Source: Hericium rajendrae (lineage: Eukaryota; Basidiomycota; Agaricomycetes; Russulales; Hericiaceae). From it: a stretch of 64,000 nucleotides of DNA. Below are positions 45,701-56,481 of the stretch, in pieces; position 1 is the first letter of the stretch, and every line of letters starts with the position of its first letter. The position numbers and the translations under genes were made by a program. The stretch spans positions 1,612,001 through 1,676,000 of the forward strand of contig CM065882.1 of the NCBI GenBank assembly GCA_033439255.1, written 5' to 3'. Under the pieces are notes generated by a model. It did not search any database. It saw only the letters and a list, made by a program, of their open reading frames with translations, and had not been told where the DNA came from.

Positions 45701-48018
45701 ACTTGTTTATCAAGCATGTGCTAAGATTCAATGACAAAGAAAGAGGTTTATATGGCAAGACTGCTGGATACTATGGTACTGTAGAACAACAAGGCCGTCT
45801 TAGCCTTCATCTTCATACTATAATCTGGATTCAAAATTCTCTGTCCCCTCAGGAAATACGTGATAGAATTTTGGATCCTACATCTGAGTTTCAAAAAGAG
45901 ATGATCAGATATTTAGAAAGTTGTCATCAAGGTGAGTTTATTGATAGCACTATGGCCAAAGTGGAAAATGATATGATAAAACAAATGGAAAAGAATTCTG
46001 ATTATGTTGAATCAACTCAAGTGTTGCCAGAAGCACCACCACAGCCATGCAAAACACATGTGATAAATGATCAAACACCTCTAGTTCCAAATTCAGATGA
46101 TGAACATGTAAATGATAAATTTGTAAATGATTGTAGCAATTGTCAAAAAACATGCTCTTGGTGGGCACATTTCAAAAAAAGAGTCAATGAACTATTATAT
46201 TTATCAAATATTCACGACTGTGGCAGAGGAGGTTGTAAGAATAAAAAATATGACAGTTGCAAAGCTCGATTTCCAAGAGAGACTTATCCAGCTTCTTTAA
46301 TAGATCAAGATAGTGGCAGTATTATCATGAAAAAAGGAGAGGCCATGCTCAATACATTCTCAACACCTTTGACATATCTTTTGGGTTGTAACACAGATGT
46401 AACTAGTATGCTTTCTGGAACAAGTATTAAATCTATTATTGCATATATCACTGACTACATTACCAAGTCACCTTTGAACACTCATGTCATGTTTCAGGCT
46501 ATCCGCAGTGTATTTGATAAAAATACTACTTATATTGGTGGTGATAATTCTAGACAAGAAAAGGCAAGAAAGTTAATAGTTCAGATAGTAAATTCTTTAA
46601 CTGTAAAATTAGAAATGGGATCTCCCATGGCATGCATGTATCTCTTGTCTCATCCAGATCACTATACAAGTCACTTGTTTAAGGTTTTCTTTTGGAGTAC
46701 ATATATTAAACAAGTTAGCCAAGACTGGAATCAAATTGATGAGTTTCATGAGGATGTTCCTGATAAAGTGATAGTAAATCAAATTCAAGGAAAGTTAGTA
46801 GCTTTGTCTCCAATTCTTGATTACATGTATAGACCAAAAGAACTCAGTGATGTGACTTTGTATGATTGGGTACGTTTGTATGAAAAAAGACCTTTGAGTG
46901 GATTAAAAAAATCTAAGTCACAGTCTTCGAATGACAAATTAGAATCAAATCAAACATCAAATATGTCAAAAGATAGCAAGGATATAAATATGGATAATAG
47001 TAAAAAAAGTGATTTGAAAGAAGATAAAATGGATATTGATGAAGATGTTACACTTCAAATGCAAGAGGAGGAAGAAGTAGAAGAAGATATGAAATACGAT
47101 GATAATGATGATGATGAATATATATATCCAAATAATGCAGAGGAGGAGACAGAGGAGGAGGAGGATCCAGATGATGAAGATCATAATTATAAAAATAGTA
47201 AACATAGTACAAAAAAAAGAATTCTTTCTAAAATGTTGTTTATTGAGCCACATCCTCAATCACACAGTCATTATATTTATAAATTTGATGAGAGCAAAAG
47301 CAAAGTTCCAAACTTTACTGGAGGTGCATTGCCTAGAAGAGACAAAGGAAATAGAGAAGAATATTGCCAAACTATGCTCACATTATTTAAACCATGGAGA
47401 TCTGGTCTTGACCTTAAGAACAAAGAACAATCATGGGATGATGCATTTGAGAAAAATAAATTTACTTTTAGGCAAAAGCAAGTTATGAACTTTTTTCAAA
47501 TCAAATATGAATGCAATGATGCTAGAGATGACTTTTCTGCACAAAGAAAACAACATGATATGATAAATAGTTTTGGTGATAAGATTCTGGGCACATTTCA
47601 GCATGAGCTTGATGGTCAACATGATGAAGATGAAGCAACTGCCAACTGGGGTGTAGATAGTCTGACAGAAAAGCTTCAAGAAGAATGGGATGATATAGGT
47701 AAAAAGCAACAGAAAAGACTGGCAGATATGTATGAGATGCATAAGCTTATTCAAGGTACTGGATGGTCAAATCCAAGCAAAATAGAACAGACAGAAAATG
47801 CTGTTGATGAGAATGTTATGTTATCCAAGTCTCAAAAGGAATGGAAAGCAACTCTAGCACGAGAAAAAGATATCATCTTGGCCAAAAGAGATCTTGAAGC
47901 TAGCAATGCAGAAAAGAATAATGATACTTCGTATGGAGATCCTTATAATATAGATAGTCAAGTTGGTGAGCAGAGCATATTTAGATTACAATTATCGTCC
48001 AAAAAACCCACAGGATAG
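42768..48018 (+). pseudogene. Helitron Rep (HUH endonuclease) domain, split by MITE2
   Basis: The N-terminal half (42768-45089) ends in the Helitron-like N domain: FPWLFPYGLGGIGNKNG, RFQYEAMFPLVCINHNQ, SYLGAPSWFITFAPADLKHP. After MITE2 come RFFKLMVDLFIKHVL, the HUH motif SLHLHTIIWI (about 45797-45830) and the two-tyrosine motif AYITDYITKSP (about 46438-46470) that nick and join DNA. A long acidic insertion (about 46950-47200) lies before the helicase. An early hydrophobic stretch (WIIMLISTIVLCLWIVIHTM) is unusual for a Rep protein, so the true start may be downstream. Confidence 0.75.
45090..45670. mobile_element. MITE2 (581 bp), fold-back, Plavaka-type ends, inside the Helitron
   Basis: Ends CATCAGGAAGG / CCTTCCTGATG with 2-bp duplication CA (45088-45089, 45671-45672). 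The inverted repeat is not only terminal: the two halves match over most of their length (TTTATTGTCAGATA..., GACCTCCAGATTTGAA...), so a strand can fold into a ~270-bp arm. It interrupts the Rep gene between conserved residues. Confidence 0.85.
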
Positions 48019-49848
48019 ATTAAACATCGATGAAATAGCTAAGACATTCACACTAAATGTTGAGCAATCAAGAGCATTCAAGATTATTGCAAATCATGCT
48101 GTGACTCCACAGTCTGAGCAGCTTAAGATGTATTTAGGGGGTATGGCTGGCACTGGCAAGTCACAAGTCATCAAAGCTATGACCAAGTTTTTTGAGCAGA
48201 GACAAGAGTCTTACAAATTTTTGATTATGGCACCCACTGGAGCTGCAGCAGCTTTGATAGGAGGATCAACATACCATTCTATGTTGGCTATCAATAAATT
48301 TCAACCAGAAGGAGGCAAAGGTGTATCTACTCTAGCTGACATCCGTACCAGGCTCCAACATGTTCAGTACATCTTTCTAGATGAGGTGTCTATGGTAGAT
48401 TGCAATAGTTTGTACAATATAAGTGCCCAAATGAGCAGTGCACTCAAAGTAGAAGATCAGCCTTTTGGAGGTGTGAACATCATTCTTGCTGGTGACTTTG
48501 CACAACTGCCTCCTCCTGCTAATAGTGCCTTGTACAGCCAGGATGTAGATACTGTAATTCACACCACTCATTCTCATTTAAAACAAAAAGCTTGTTTAGG
48601 AAAAGCATTGTGGCATCAGTTTGTGACTGTAGTAATTCTGAGAGAAAATATGCGTCAGAAGACTCAGACACCTGATGATGCTAGGTTTAGAACAGCTTTA
48701 GAAAATATGAGATATAAATATTGTACAGAGGATGATATCAACCTTCTTAGATCTAGAATTACTGGTCCTGGAGTTAAAAGACCTAATATTGCAGATCCTC
48801 AGTTTAGAAATGTATCTATTATTACATCATTCAACATTCAAAGAGATGAAATTAATTTGATAGGAACAAATCGATGTGGGAGAGAGTCAGGCCAGAAGCT
48901 TGTACACTTTTACTCTATAGATAGATGGCACAAAGTTGATGAATCTTTATCAAGTCAAAAAAGAAAAACTTGTACAATGATCCTATAAGAGCAAACAATC
49001 AAATTCACATTAACTTGCAAAGAAAACTATGGGAGTTGATTCCTTCTATGACTAAACATTATGCAGGAAAGCTGTCTCTATGTATAGGTATGCCTGTCAT
49101 GCTTAAACACAATGAGGCAACTGAGATGTGTGTTACCAATGGAGCTGAAGGTGTGGTGGTAGGATGGAAGTGCCACACTGGCATTGATGACAAGCTTGTG
49201 TTAGATGTAGTCTTTGTAAGATTGACTTGTGCACCTAAGCTAGTGCAACTGACAGGACTGCCTCTGAATGTGGTTCCTATTTCTAGAGTAGAAGACAAAA
49301 TAAAATGCTTTATGCCAAATGACAAAGAAATATGGATTAGTAGATCACAGATCCCTATTCTACCTAACTTTTCAATGACAGACTATGCTTCTCAGGGAAG
49401 AACAAGAATATTCAATGTGGTTGATATTCAAAACTGTAGAGATCAAAGAGGAGTGTACACTGCTTTGTCTAGAAGTTCAAGTATTGCTGGAACAGCTATT
49501 CTTCAGCAATTTAATACTGACAAAATTAAAGGAAGACTTCCTGGATATTTAAGATCAGAATTCAGAGAGCTTGAGCTTCTAGATGAAATAACTCGTCTTC
49601 AATATTACAAAAAACTATCTACAATTATTGATGCTCCTACTAGAACAGCCCACATCCAGCAGTATCAGCTTTGGAAGGGAACTGACTATGTGCCATCAAA
49701 TGTACCTGCTCCACTTAAATGGACAAAATTAGATCCTTTTGAGACTAAAAAGAACACAGAAGATGCAGAATGGACCATTTTAGTCAAGCACAGAAAAGGA
49801 AATACAAAGATTGTAGATAAGCCCTATAACTCAAAAAAAGAAAGCTAG
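47963..49848 (+). pseudogene. Helitron PIF1-like SF1 helicase domain
   Basis: Walker A GMAGTGKSQVIKA (about 48142), APTGAAAALIGGSTYHS, Walker B FLDEVSMVD (about 48372), LAGDFAQLPPP, ENMRQKTQTPDD and the C-terminal TDYASQGRTRIF with YTALSRSSS. It is complete in motifs and unwinds DNA during rolling-circle transposition. A one-base slip lies near 48960. Confidence 0.8.
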
Positions 49849-49849
49849 C

Positions 49850-50786
49850 AACATTTGAAGACAATCCAAAAAGCTTTGAAACTGCAAGTGGAACACAAGC
49901 ATTAAATGAGATTAGTAAAGAAGGTGCTGATAAGAGAAAGGTAAAAAAACACAAAACAAATGAAGCTTCAAAGGTGAAATTTTCTTCTCCCATTGGATTG
50001 AAATGGTGTGGTCGAACTTGGAGCTGTGCATATGATACATTATTTACCATCCTTTATCATATTTTTAGAACAAAAAGAGATCTTTGGGAAGATCACTTAG
50101 CAAATTTGAACAATTACTGTATGGCATTAAATAATGGCTGGATTGATTCAGCAGATCCTGACTTGGAGTTAATAAGAAAAGACGTTAGAGCTCTACTAAC
50201 ATATGTTGATTGTAACAAATTTCCAAATCAGCAAGGAGTGGGAACTGACATTAGAGAGTTGGCCTCTATTATGCTTGGATGTCAAACAGATGTAGGATAT
50301 GTAGAAGACAATTGTACATCTTGTGAGTATTCTGTGACTGAAAATGTTCATAATCTTGTATGGCATATTCCTAGCTTGTCTGCAGACTCAAATACTGCTA
50401 GTGAATTAGGAAAAATTATGAATGGAATTAGTATGAAAAAATGCCCTCAGTGCAATAGTGCACTTCATACCACTACTATTTTTACCAATAACAGTCCACC
50501 ATTGATAGCAGTAGAACTTGACTATCACAACATTAAAATAAATCACACATTTACTATGAAACATCACACAGACAATGAAAAGACAACATTTAAACTTGTA
50601 GCTATAGTGTATTTTGGAGATGTTCATTTTACTGCAAGAATTATTGATAAAGGAAAAAGAATCTGGTACTATGATGGAGCAACAACTGGCAGACAATGTG
50701 AGTTTGAAGGTATACTATCAGGTTTTGGCAATTTGCATTATGCAAAAGAGAAGGAAGCAAGTTTACTTATTTATGCACCTTCATAA
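49850..50786 (+). pseudogene. C19-like (ubiquitin-specific peptidase) C-terminal domain of the Helitron protein
   Basis: The Cys-box-like segment is LKWCGRTWSCAYDTLFTILY and the His-box-like segment VHFTARIIDKGKRIWYYDG, with two CxxC pairs between them (NCTSCEY, KCPQCNSA), as in the zinc ribbon of USP fingers. Such a peptidase tail is found on fungal Helitron proteins, by my recollection. It joins the helicase through one frame slip near 49835. Confidence 0.6.
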
Positions 50787-50860
50787 AATATACTAGCTAA
50801 CAATGAAAAAGGAATCGTCTTGCCGTGCGAAGCATCGGCCCTCTTCCACCAAGTTTCTGA

Positions 50861-51245
50861 GGTCAGATTAGTCAGATTGATCTCAGATCAGAAATTTTAG
50901 TCAGATCAGAAATTTCAGTCAGATTAGAAACCTCAATCAGATCAGAAACCTCAGTCAGATCAGAAATCTCAGTCAGATCAGAAACCCTAGTCAGATCAGA
51001 GTTTTAAGTCAGATCAGAATTTAGAGTCAGATCAGAAATTTTACTCAGATCAGACACCTTGTTCAGATCAGAATTCAAAGTCAGATCAGAATTTAGAGTC
51101 AGATCAGAAATCTTGCTCAGATCAGAATTCAGAGTCAGATCAGAATTTAGGGTCAGATCAGAATTTAAGGTCAGATCAGAATTTAGGGTTAGATCAGAAA
51201 TCTTGCTCAGATCAGAATTCAGACTTAGATCAGAATCACACCAAA
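50861..51245. repeat. Subterminal array of TCAGATCAGAA repeats (putative left side of the Plavaka unit)
   Basis: About 20 imperfect copies of TCAGATCAGAA with 8-15 bp spacers. The right side of the Plavaka element (59450-60690) has the complementary TCTGATT type, so the two arrays are in inverted orientation, as subterminal repeats of CACTA-like elements are. No CATCAGG end is present to the left, where the Helitron 3' end begins instead. Confidence 0.6.
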
Positions 51246-52524
51246 ATTACAAAATGCAGCTTTGTATAATGTAGTGAATGATATAAATCAATCAGATAGG
51301 CATACTCAGATGAAAAGCATGAAAGCAAAGTTAGAAAGGCAAGGTCAGAAAGCATTAAAGAATTCTAGAAGTAAAGAAGAAAGAGATACTTGAGAAGATA
51401 TTAAAATGATCTAGAAGAAAAATCAGAACTGAGTGGAGGTTAAAATCAGACCAAAAGAGATCTAAAAGAAAAAGAAAAACTGAGTGGAGATCAAGATCAG
51501 GAGTACAATGAGAAGATATCCAAGCATCAAGTTACCAACCACCAATCAATGTAGCAAACCAACTCTAATTGTTGGCCAAAGCCTTGAGACCATGACGACG
51601 AGCAGATATGGCTGACTTGCCAGGAGCATTAGTCACCTTTCGTCTTGGCTGAAGCAATCCCTCAACTGCCTTCACAATGACATCCCACTTGTCATCAGTG
51701 AAGTTAGCAATAACTTCTGCGTAGTCATCAGTAACGTCACCCCAGATGCTGTAAGAGAATCGGCTCTTGATCCTTGCCTCCAATTGAGGATCAGGCACAT
51801 TGGGGTCAGGATGCAACCATCGGGTCCAAGCACGCTCAACCTAACACACAACTCAGATAAGTAAAACAAAAAGAAGAAGAGATATACCGCAGTAGTAGCT
51901 AGTGCTAATGCACCAACTGACCATTCAAGCCGCTGAGAGTTCTCTGGCATCTCCGACACACTCTGCAAGTGTGCAACAGTGAGGGTCTGCAAGATGACCT
52001 GAGACATGAAGGCATCTCGATATACCTATCAAGAATATCTTAGTATGTAAAATATGACATGCAAAAGTCTTACCGTATGTTCATCAGCATTCTTGTATGA
52101 TGTACGAAAGATAAATGGGAGGGTTGCACCATCACCAGCATCTTGAATCCCAAGCATGTTCGCAGCATAGTCTTCCTTTGCGTCAAGGTCAAGGTCATTG
52201 TCGACACCTGACCCTACACTCCAGAAGTGATCAGTGATAGCATCAATGGCTGCGTAAGCAAAGCCACGGCGCCATTCGTAAAGCCGCTGCATCAACTAAA
52301 GCCAGAAACATGTGAGTCAGTTAGTGCATATACAGTGCAGAAGTACTCACCAAAAGATAGACCATGTCGTCCTTGTCCTTGAACTCACGAGGGACAGTGG
52401 GAAAAACCATATCCCAGAGGTTCTGGATAGGCTCAAGAAGCCCCTGGGTGTCCCATGGGTCTGCGCGCGTACCTATGAAGTCCCGGAACATAGGTACAAA
52501 TACATCTTGCCACTGTCGTAGCAT

Positions 52525-52925
52525 CATCAGGAACCTTCAAAACTTTCTGTTTGACCTGCGAGGCATCTGACAGTGTCTGCATGATCTGCAGCAGTTGCAT
52601 CAGACACATCAGACACTCTCAGACAGCATCAGCTACTCTCAGCTAGCTGCAGAATATTTGACCTCAAGATTCAAAAAAGTATCAATGCAGAATGCTTGCA
52701 GACTGATCAGAACTGATCAGATTCATATAAATTTTAGATATTGAAAACTTTGTTGCATCTAATGATTAGAGTTGGATGACTACTATATCTGCCAATAGTT
52801 ATTAACTTCAAAATATAAAATCTCTGATCAGAAATTGTCCTCTAATTAGAGCCTGCAGCTGAATCAGGTCTTGCAGTTGATCAGACTCTGCAGGATCCAT
52901 CAGAAAGTTTTGAAGGTTCCTGATG
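52525..52925. mobile_element. MITE3 (401 bp), Plavaka-type ends
   Basis: Ends CATCAGGAACCTTC / GAAGGTTCCTGATG, TIR running through AAAACTTTCTG. 2-bp duplication AT (52523-52524, 52926-52927). Interior shares ACTACTATATCTGCCAATAG with MITE1 and MITE4. Confidence 0.85.
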
Positions 52926-53319
52926 ATGTTCGGAGGCAAATCAGCATTGCTTGGCTTCTTGGTCTTGCTACGTTGCGGGCCTAGCATCTCAGTATCAGTG
53001 TCATCCTCATCCTCGCCATTGCGACGAGGACGAGGTGTGTGGGGATTCTAACAGAAGATATGAATATTATTATTCACAAAAAAATAAAGATCTAAACATA
53101 CCTGTTGCGATGAAGATGTTCGAGAGAGTGGTGCAGGTGTCACTGGCTGCAGATACAAACATAGAGTTAGCATTGGCACATAAGTAGATATAAGACTACA
53201 TACCACTGTACGGACTTTGTTTGAAGCTGAAACTGAACGCTGGCCAGCCCCCAAATTGTGCGCAGGTGTTGTCTGGGGAGCTGAGACTGTGCGCCGGGAT
53301 CCTTGTTGCTGCGAAGAGC

Positions 53320-54510
53320 GAGAAGCACGAGAACGAGCCTGTTGAGGCTCGTTGTCATCCAAACGGGGCTGCACGCGGGATTGCTGGCGTGAGGAGGAAG
53401 ATGGCACACGAGAACGAGCATCTTGTAGCTTGTTCTCGGTGTGGTGGATCCGGCCGTATGTGCGTGAGAGTGGAGCACGAGAACGAGCCCCAGTGGGCTC
53501 GTTCTCATCGGGACGAAGCTGCAGACAAGTAAATCAGTAGATACAAGCATAAGAAATGGCGAGAACGAACCTGAGGTTCGTTCTCGTCGACATGACTCTG
53601 TGTTCGGGCACGCTGGCGAGAGGAGGCAGACGGCGCACGAGAACGAGCATTTGCTGGCTCATTCTCGGCGTTGTTGGCCTGAGTCCGGCCACGTGCACGT
53701 GAAGTAGAAAGTGGAGCACGAGAACGAGCCCCGGTGGGCTCGTTCTCATCGAAATGGGGCTGCAAATTGATTAGCTAGGATAGAGACATAAGAAATGATG
53801 AGAACGAACCTGAGGTCCGTTCTCGTCGACGCCGCTCTGCGTTCGAGTGTGCTGGCACGAGGAAGCAGGCGGCGCACGAGAACGAGCATTTGCTGGCTCA
53901 TTCTCGGTGTTGTTGGCCTGAGTCCGGCCACGTGCGCGTGAGGTAGAAAGTGGAGCACGAGAACGAGCCCCGGTGGGCTCGTTCTCATCGAAAGGAGGCT
54001 GCAGACATAGTGAGTTAGTGGATAAGAGCGTATGAAATGACGAGAATGAACCTGAGGTCCGTTCTCGTCAACGCTGCTCTGCGTTCGAGTGTGCTGGCGC
54101 GAGGAAGCAAGCGGCGCACGAGAACGAGCATCTTGAAGCTCGTTCTTGGCCCCATGGCTCCGGCTGTGTGTATGTGAGGGCAGAGCACGAGAACGAGTCC
54201 CGATGGACTCGTTCTCGTCGAAACGAGGCTGCAAACAGAGTTAGCCAAGAAAGAAAGAAAGGAAAAAAAGTGCAGCAACGTACCCGAGCTTCATTCTCGT
54301 TGGTACGGGGCGCACTACGTGGTTTCTGATGCATAGAGGAAGATAGAGCACGAGAACGAGCCGCGCCGGGCTCGTTCTCGTTGCTGGGCTGGGGCTGGGG
54401 CTGGTGATGGGAAGATAAACGATGGACACGAGAACGAGCCTCTTGCGGCTCGTTCTCGTTGTTTGTGGCCTTATACCGGGGCTGACCACGAGAACGAGTG
54501 CACTGGGACT
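53320..54510 (-). repeat. Hairpin-coding repeats with tandem exon-intron units (~235-240 bp)
   Basis: About sixteen short palindromes (GAGAACGAG ... CTCGTTCTC, 6-15 bp loop) recur every ~80 bp inside coding DNA, so each unit encodes an (E)NEP..ARSRA peptide. Larger units of about 240 bp (53520, 53760 and 54000 on) each contain one ~50-nt intron. On the minus strand the 5' splice site falls inside a palindrome (GAGAACGAACCTCAG then GTTCGTTCTC). Confidence 0.75.
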
Positions 54511-56481
54511 CGTTCTCATTCCCGCCGAGCTGGAAAACGGTTCGAATATCATACAAAACGACTCGAAGATACGGACACCTGGCTCGGGTCCTCCAATTCG
54601 TCCCCATCCTCGACTAACAAGCCTTTTTCAATCTCCCAGGCTCGTTCCAGTTGTTGCTGCAAGTCGTCGTCTTCGGGAAGTGCGAGGTCGAGCAGATGAG
54701 TCGAATCATGGGGGCTGGGTGAACGGTCGAGGTAGTCGTCGTCCGCGCGTGCTTTGTCGTATGCAGAGGGACGGGTGTCGAACGTGATCTTCACCTACAG
54801 ATCACCGATCTTAGCATGTTGACTCAAGTAGAATTATATACCACACACCTGATCTGAGCGATGAAACTTCGCTCTTTGGTCCTCAAACTCCCAGCTCTCG
54901 AGTACCTCGTCATCATCGTCACTCTCCTCCGGTTGTGGTCGATCGCGAGGAGGAGCCGAAGACTTGCTGTTTTTGGAACCGCGCCCGTTCGTATCTTGTG
55001 AGTGCATGGTCTCGCGCCAATTGGGTCGTAATCCAGCTCTGCAGGTAGGATAGTGTGTGCGAGGAAGGCGGATAAGCATGGGTGTAGTCAGTGAGTTGTC
55101 CGAGTTGGGAAATAGAGCGTCTACTGTACTTACTGATGAGAAAATTTCCGATTCGAGTTGAGCATGCCTTGACCTTGAGGCTGCTCAAAGCAAACTTTCT
55201 TTCCCTTACCCTTCATGCGAGACTCTCGCTCGTCTTCCTCGACATCTCCCATATCGACGTCGCTATCTTCGTCTTGGCTGAACTCGTCTTCATCCGGCTC
55301 AGACGGCTCGCGGACGTTCGGATCTCCGAACTGGCTGATATCTGTGCAGATCAAAGTAAGTAACACTTGACTTGAACAGACTTGGAGCACTGACCATCTC
55401 CCGAGTCTTCATCATACTTGCCTTGTCCCCCACCATACTCACCATACTCCCCATCCATTTCCAGGAACTTGTCACTAATTTCGCGCCCAAGGCTCTCCAG
55501 CCTTGCAATCCCCTTATCTATCGCGATGATATCTGCATCGTATTCAGGACGATAACCATCTGCTTCGTCGTCGCCAGTCTGCGACGATTCCTCTTCCTCC
55601 TCTCGTACAGCCTGACGGACGACTGGCGCGGGCTCGGTGCCATCATCAGTCTCGGTCTCACTACCACCTCGAGTCTTTCTCAATTTCTCTTCTAGGTTTT
55701 CAGGTAAGTCGCAGTCCCTCAAATCAAGCTGAGCTTACTCACGACTCTCTATTTCCACTTCCCGATCATCCGTGGCCTCCTCGCGTGGCTCCTCCCCACC
55801 ATATTCTCCGTCCTTCTGTCCATTGGCACCTCGTGGGACATTGCGACGCTGTGCACGTTGGGCGCCTTGTCCACCACGTTGTGCACGTCGCGTGCCTTGT
55901 TTACGATGTGTGGTGATGACGACTTGGGGCCTTGTCGCGGCTGTCCCGCTCCGTGTCCGCATGCCCGTGCCCTGACGTCTTGACTCGCGGACATTACCAT
56001 TGCGTACGGCATCCTCTGCGAGCAGCTCGAGCTCGGATCGGCGCCGCTTACGTGGCATCTTGTCCGGATCTTCGCCATCTGAGGCAGTAGGAACAATAAC
56101 AGGGAACTGGTGAGGGTCCCGATTTCGCTTTCGAGACCGTGGAGGCATGCTAACTGGAAGAGGAGATATAGGTTGTTGTGAGCTGGCAGTAGTGCAAAGA
56201 GAGAGTGCTTGCCGAGAGTGACCTTGCCGTGACCGACAGGACTCTAGACTCTAGACTCTGCCGACAGGCTCACGACTTGCGCGAGATTTCCTCATTTGTT
56301 ATCCATTGCACGGAGCAGCTATAAGTCCCTCACAATAAAAGCCTTGCCTTTTGCATAATTCTCTTGGCTGTTCAGATCCAGATTTTATTCATAGGCACAC
56401 TTCTGTGCTATTGTGCTTGACTCTGTCTTGTGCATTCTTCTTGTCTTTGGCCTGGTGTCTCTCCGAGTTGGCTCTGTTGCT

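Larger units (their letters stand above)
42768..50860 (+). mobile_element. Helitron (Rep-helicase type) with C19-like domain; three frame slips and one MITE insertion
   Basis: A nearly full-length rolling-circle transposon coding region. The 3' end is taken at the hairpin block 50806-50860 (GCCGTGC/GCATCGGC stem), 20 bp past the last stop and ending near CTGAGG. The 5' end is unknown and may lie upstream of 42768. The reading frame slips by one base near 47960, 48960 and 49835, and MITE2 interrupts it at 45090, so it is inactive but young. Confidence 0.7.
51565..56148 (-). pseudogene. Uncharacterised multi-exon gene with ENEP...ARSRA repeats, interrupted by MITE3
   Basis: Start ATG 56148 (MPPRSRKRNRDPHQFP, a basic nuclear-type start). 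Acidic exons follow (55750-54550), then an expanded repeat block (54510-53320) encoding DENEPTGARSRAP-like units, then a folded C-terminal domain: FVPMFRDFIGTRADPWD, MQRLYEWRRGFAYAAIDAI, VILQTLTVAHLQSVSEMP, RIKSRFSYSIWGDVTDDYAE. The stop is at 51565. MITE3 sits within an exon before FVPMFRD and should inactivate it. The family is unknown to me. It is divergent to the transposase gene and lies between the two subterminal arrays, so it could be the second gene of the Plavaka element. Confidence 0.5.

Noticed and set aside
50831-50860. A divergent left TIR of the Plavaka element (CATCGGCCC...AAGTTTCTGA)
   Set aside because: It aligns with the right end only with gaps, its flanking dinucleotide (AG) does not match TT at the right end, and the block is better explained by the hairpin shared with 29.7 kb.
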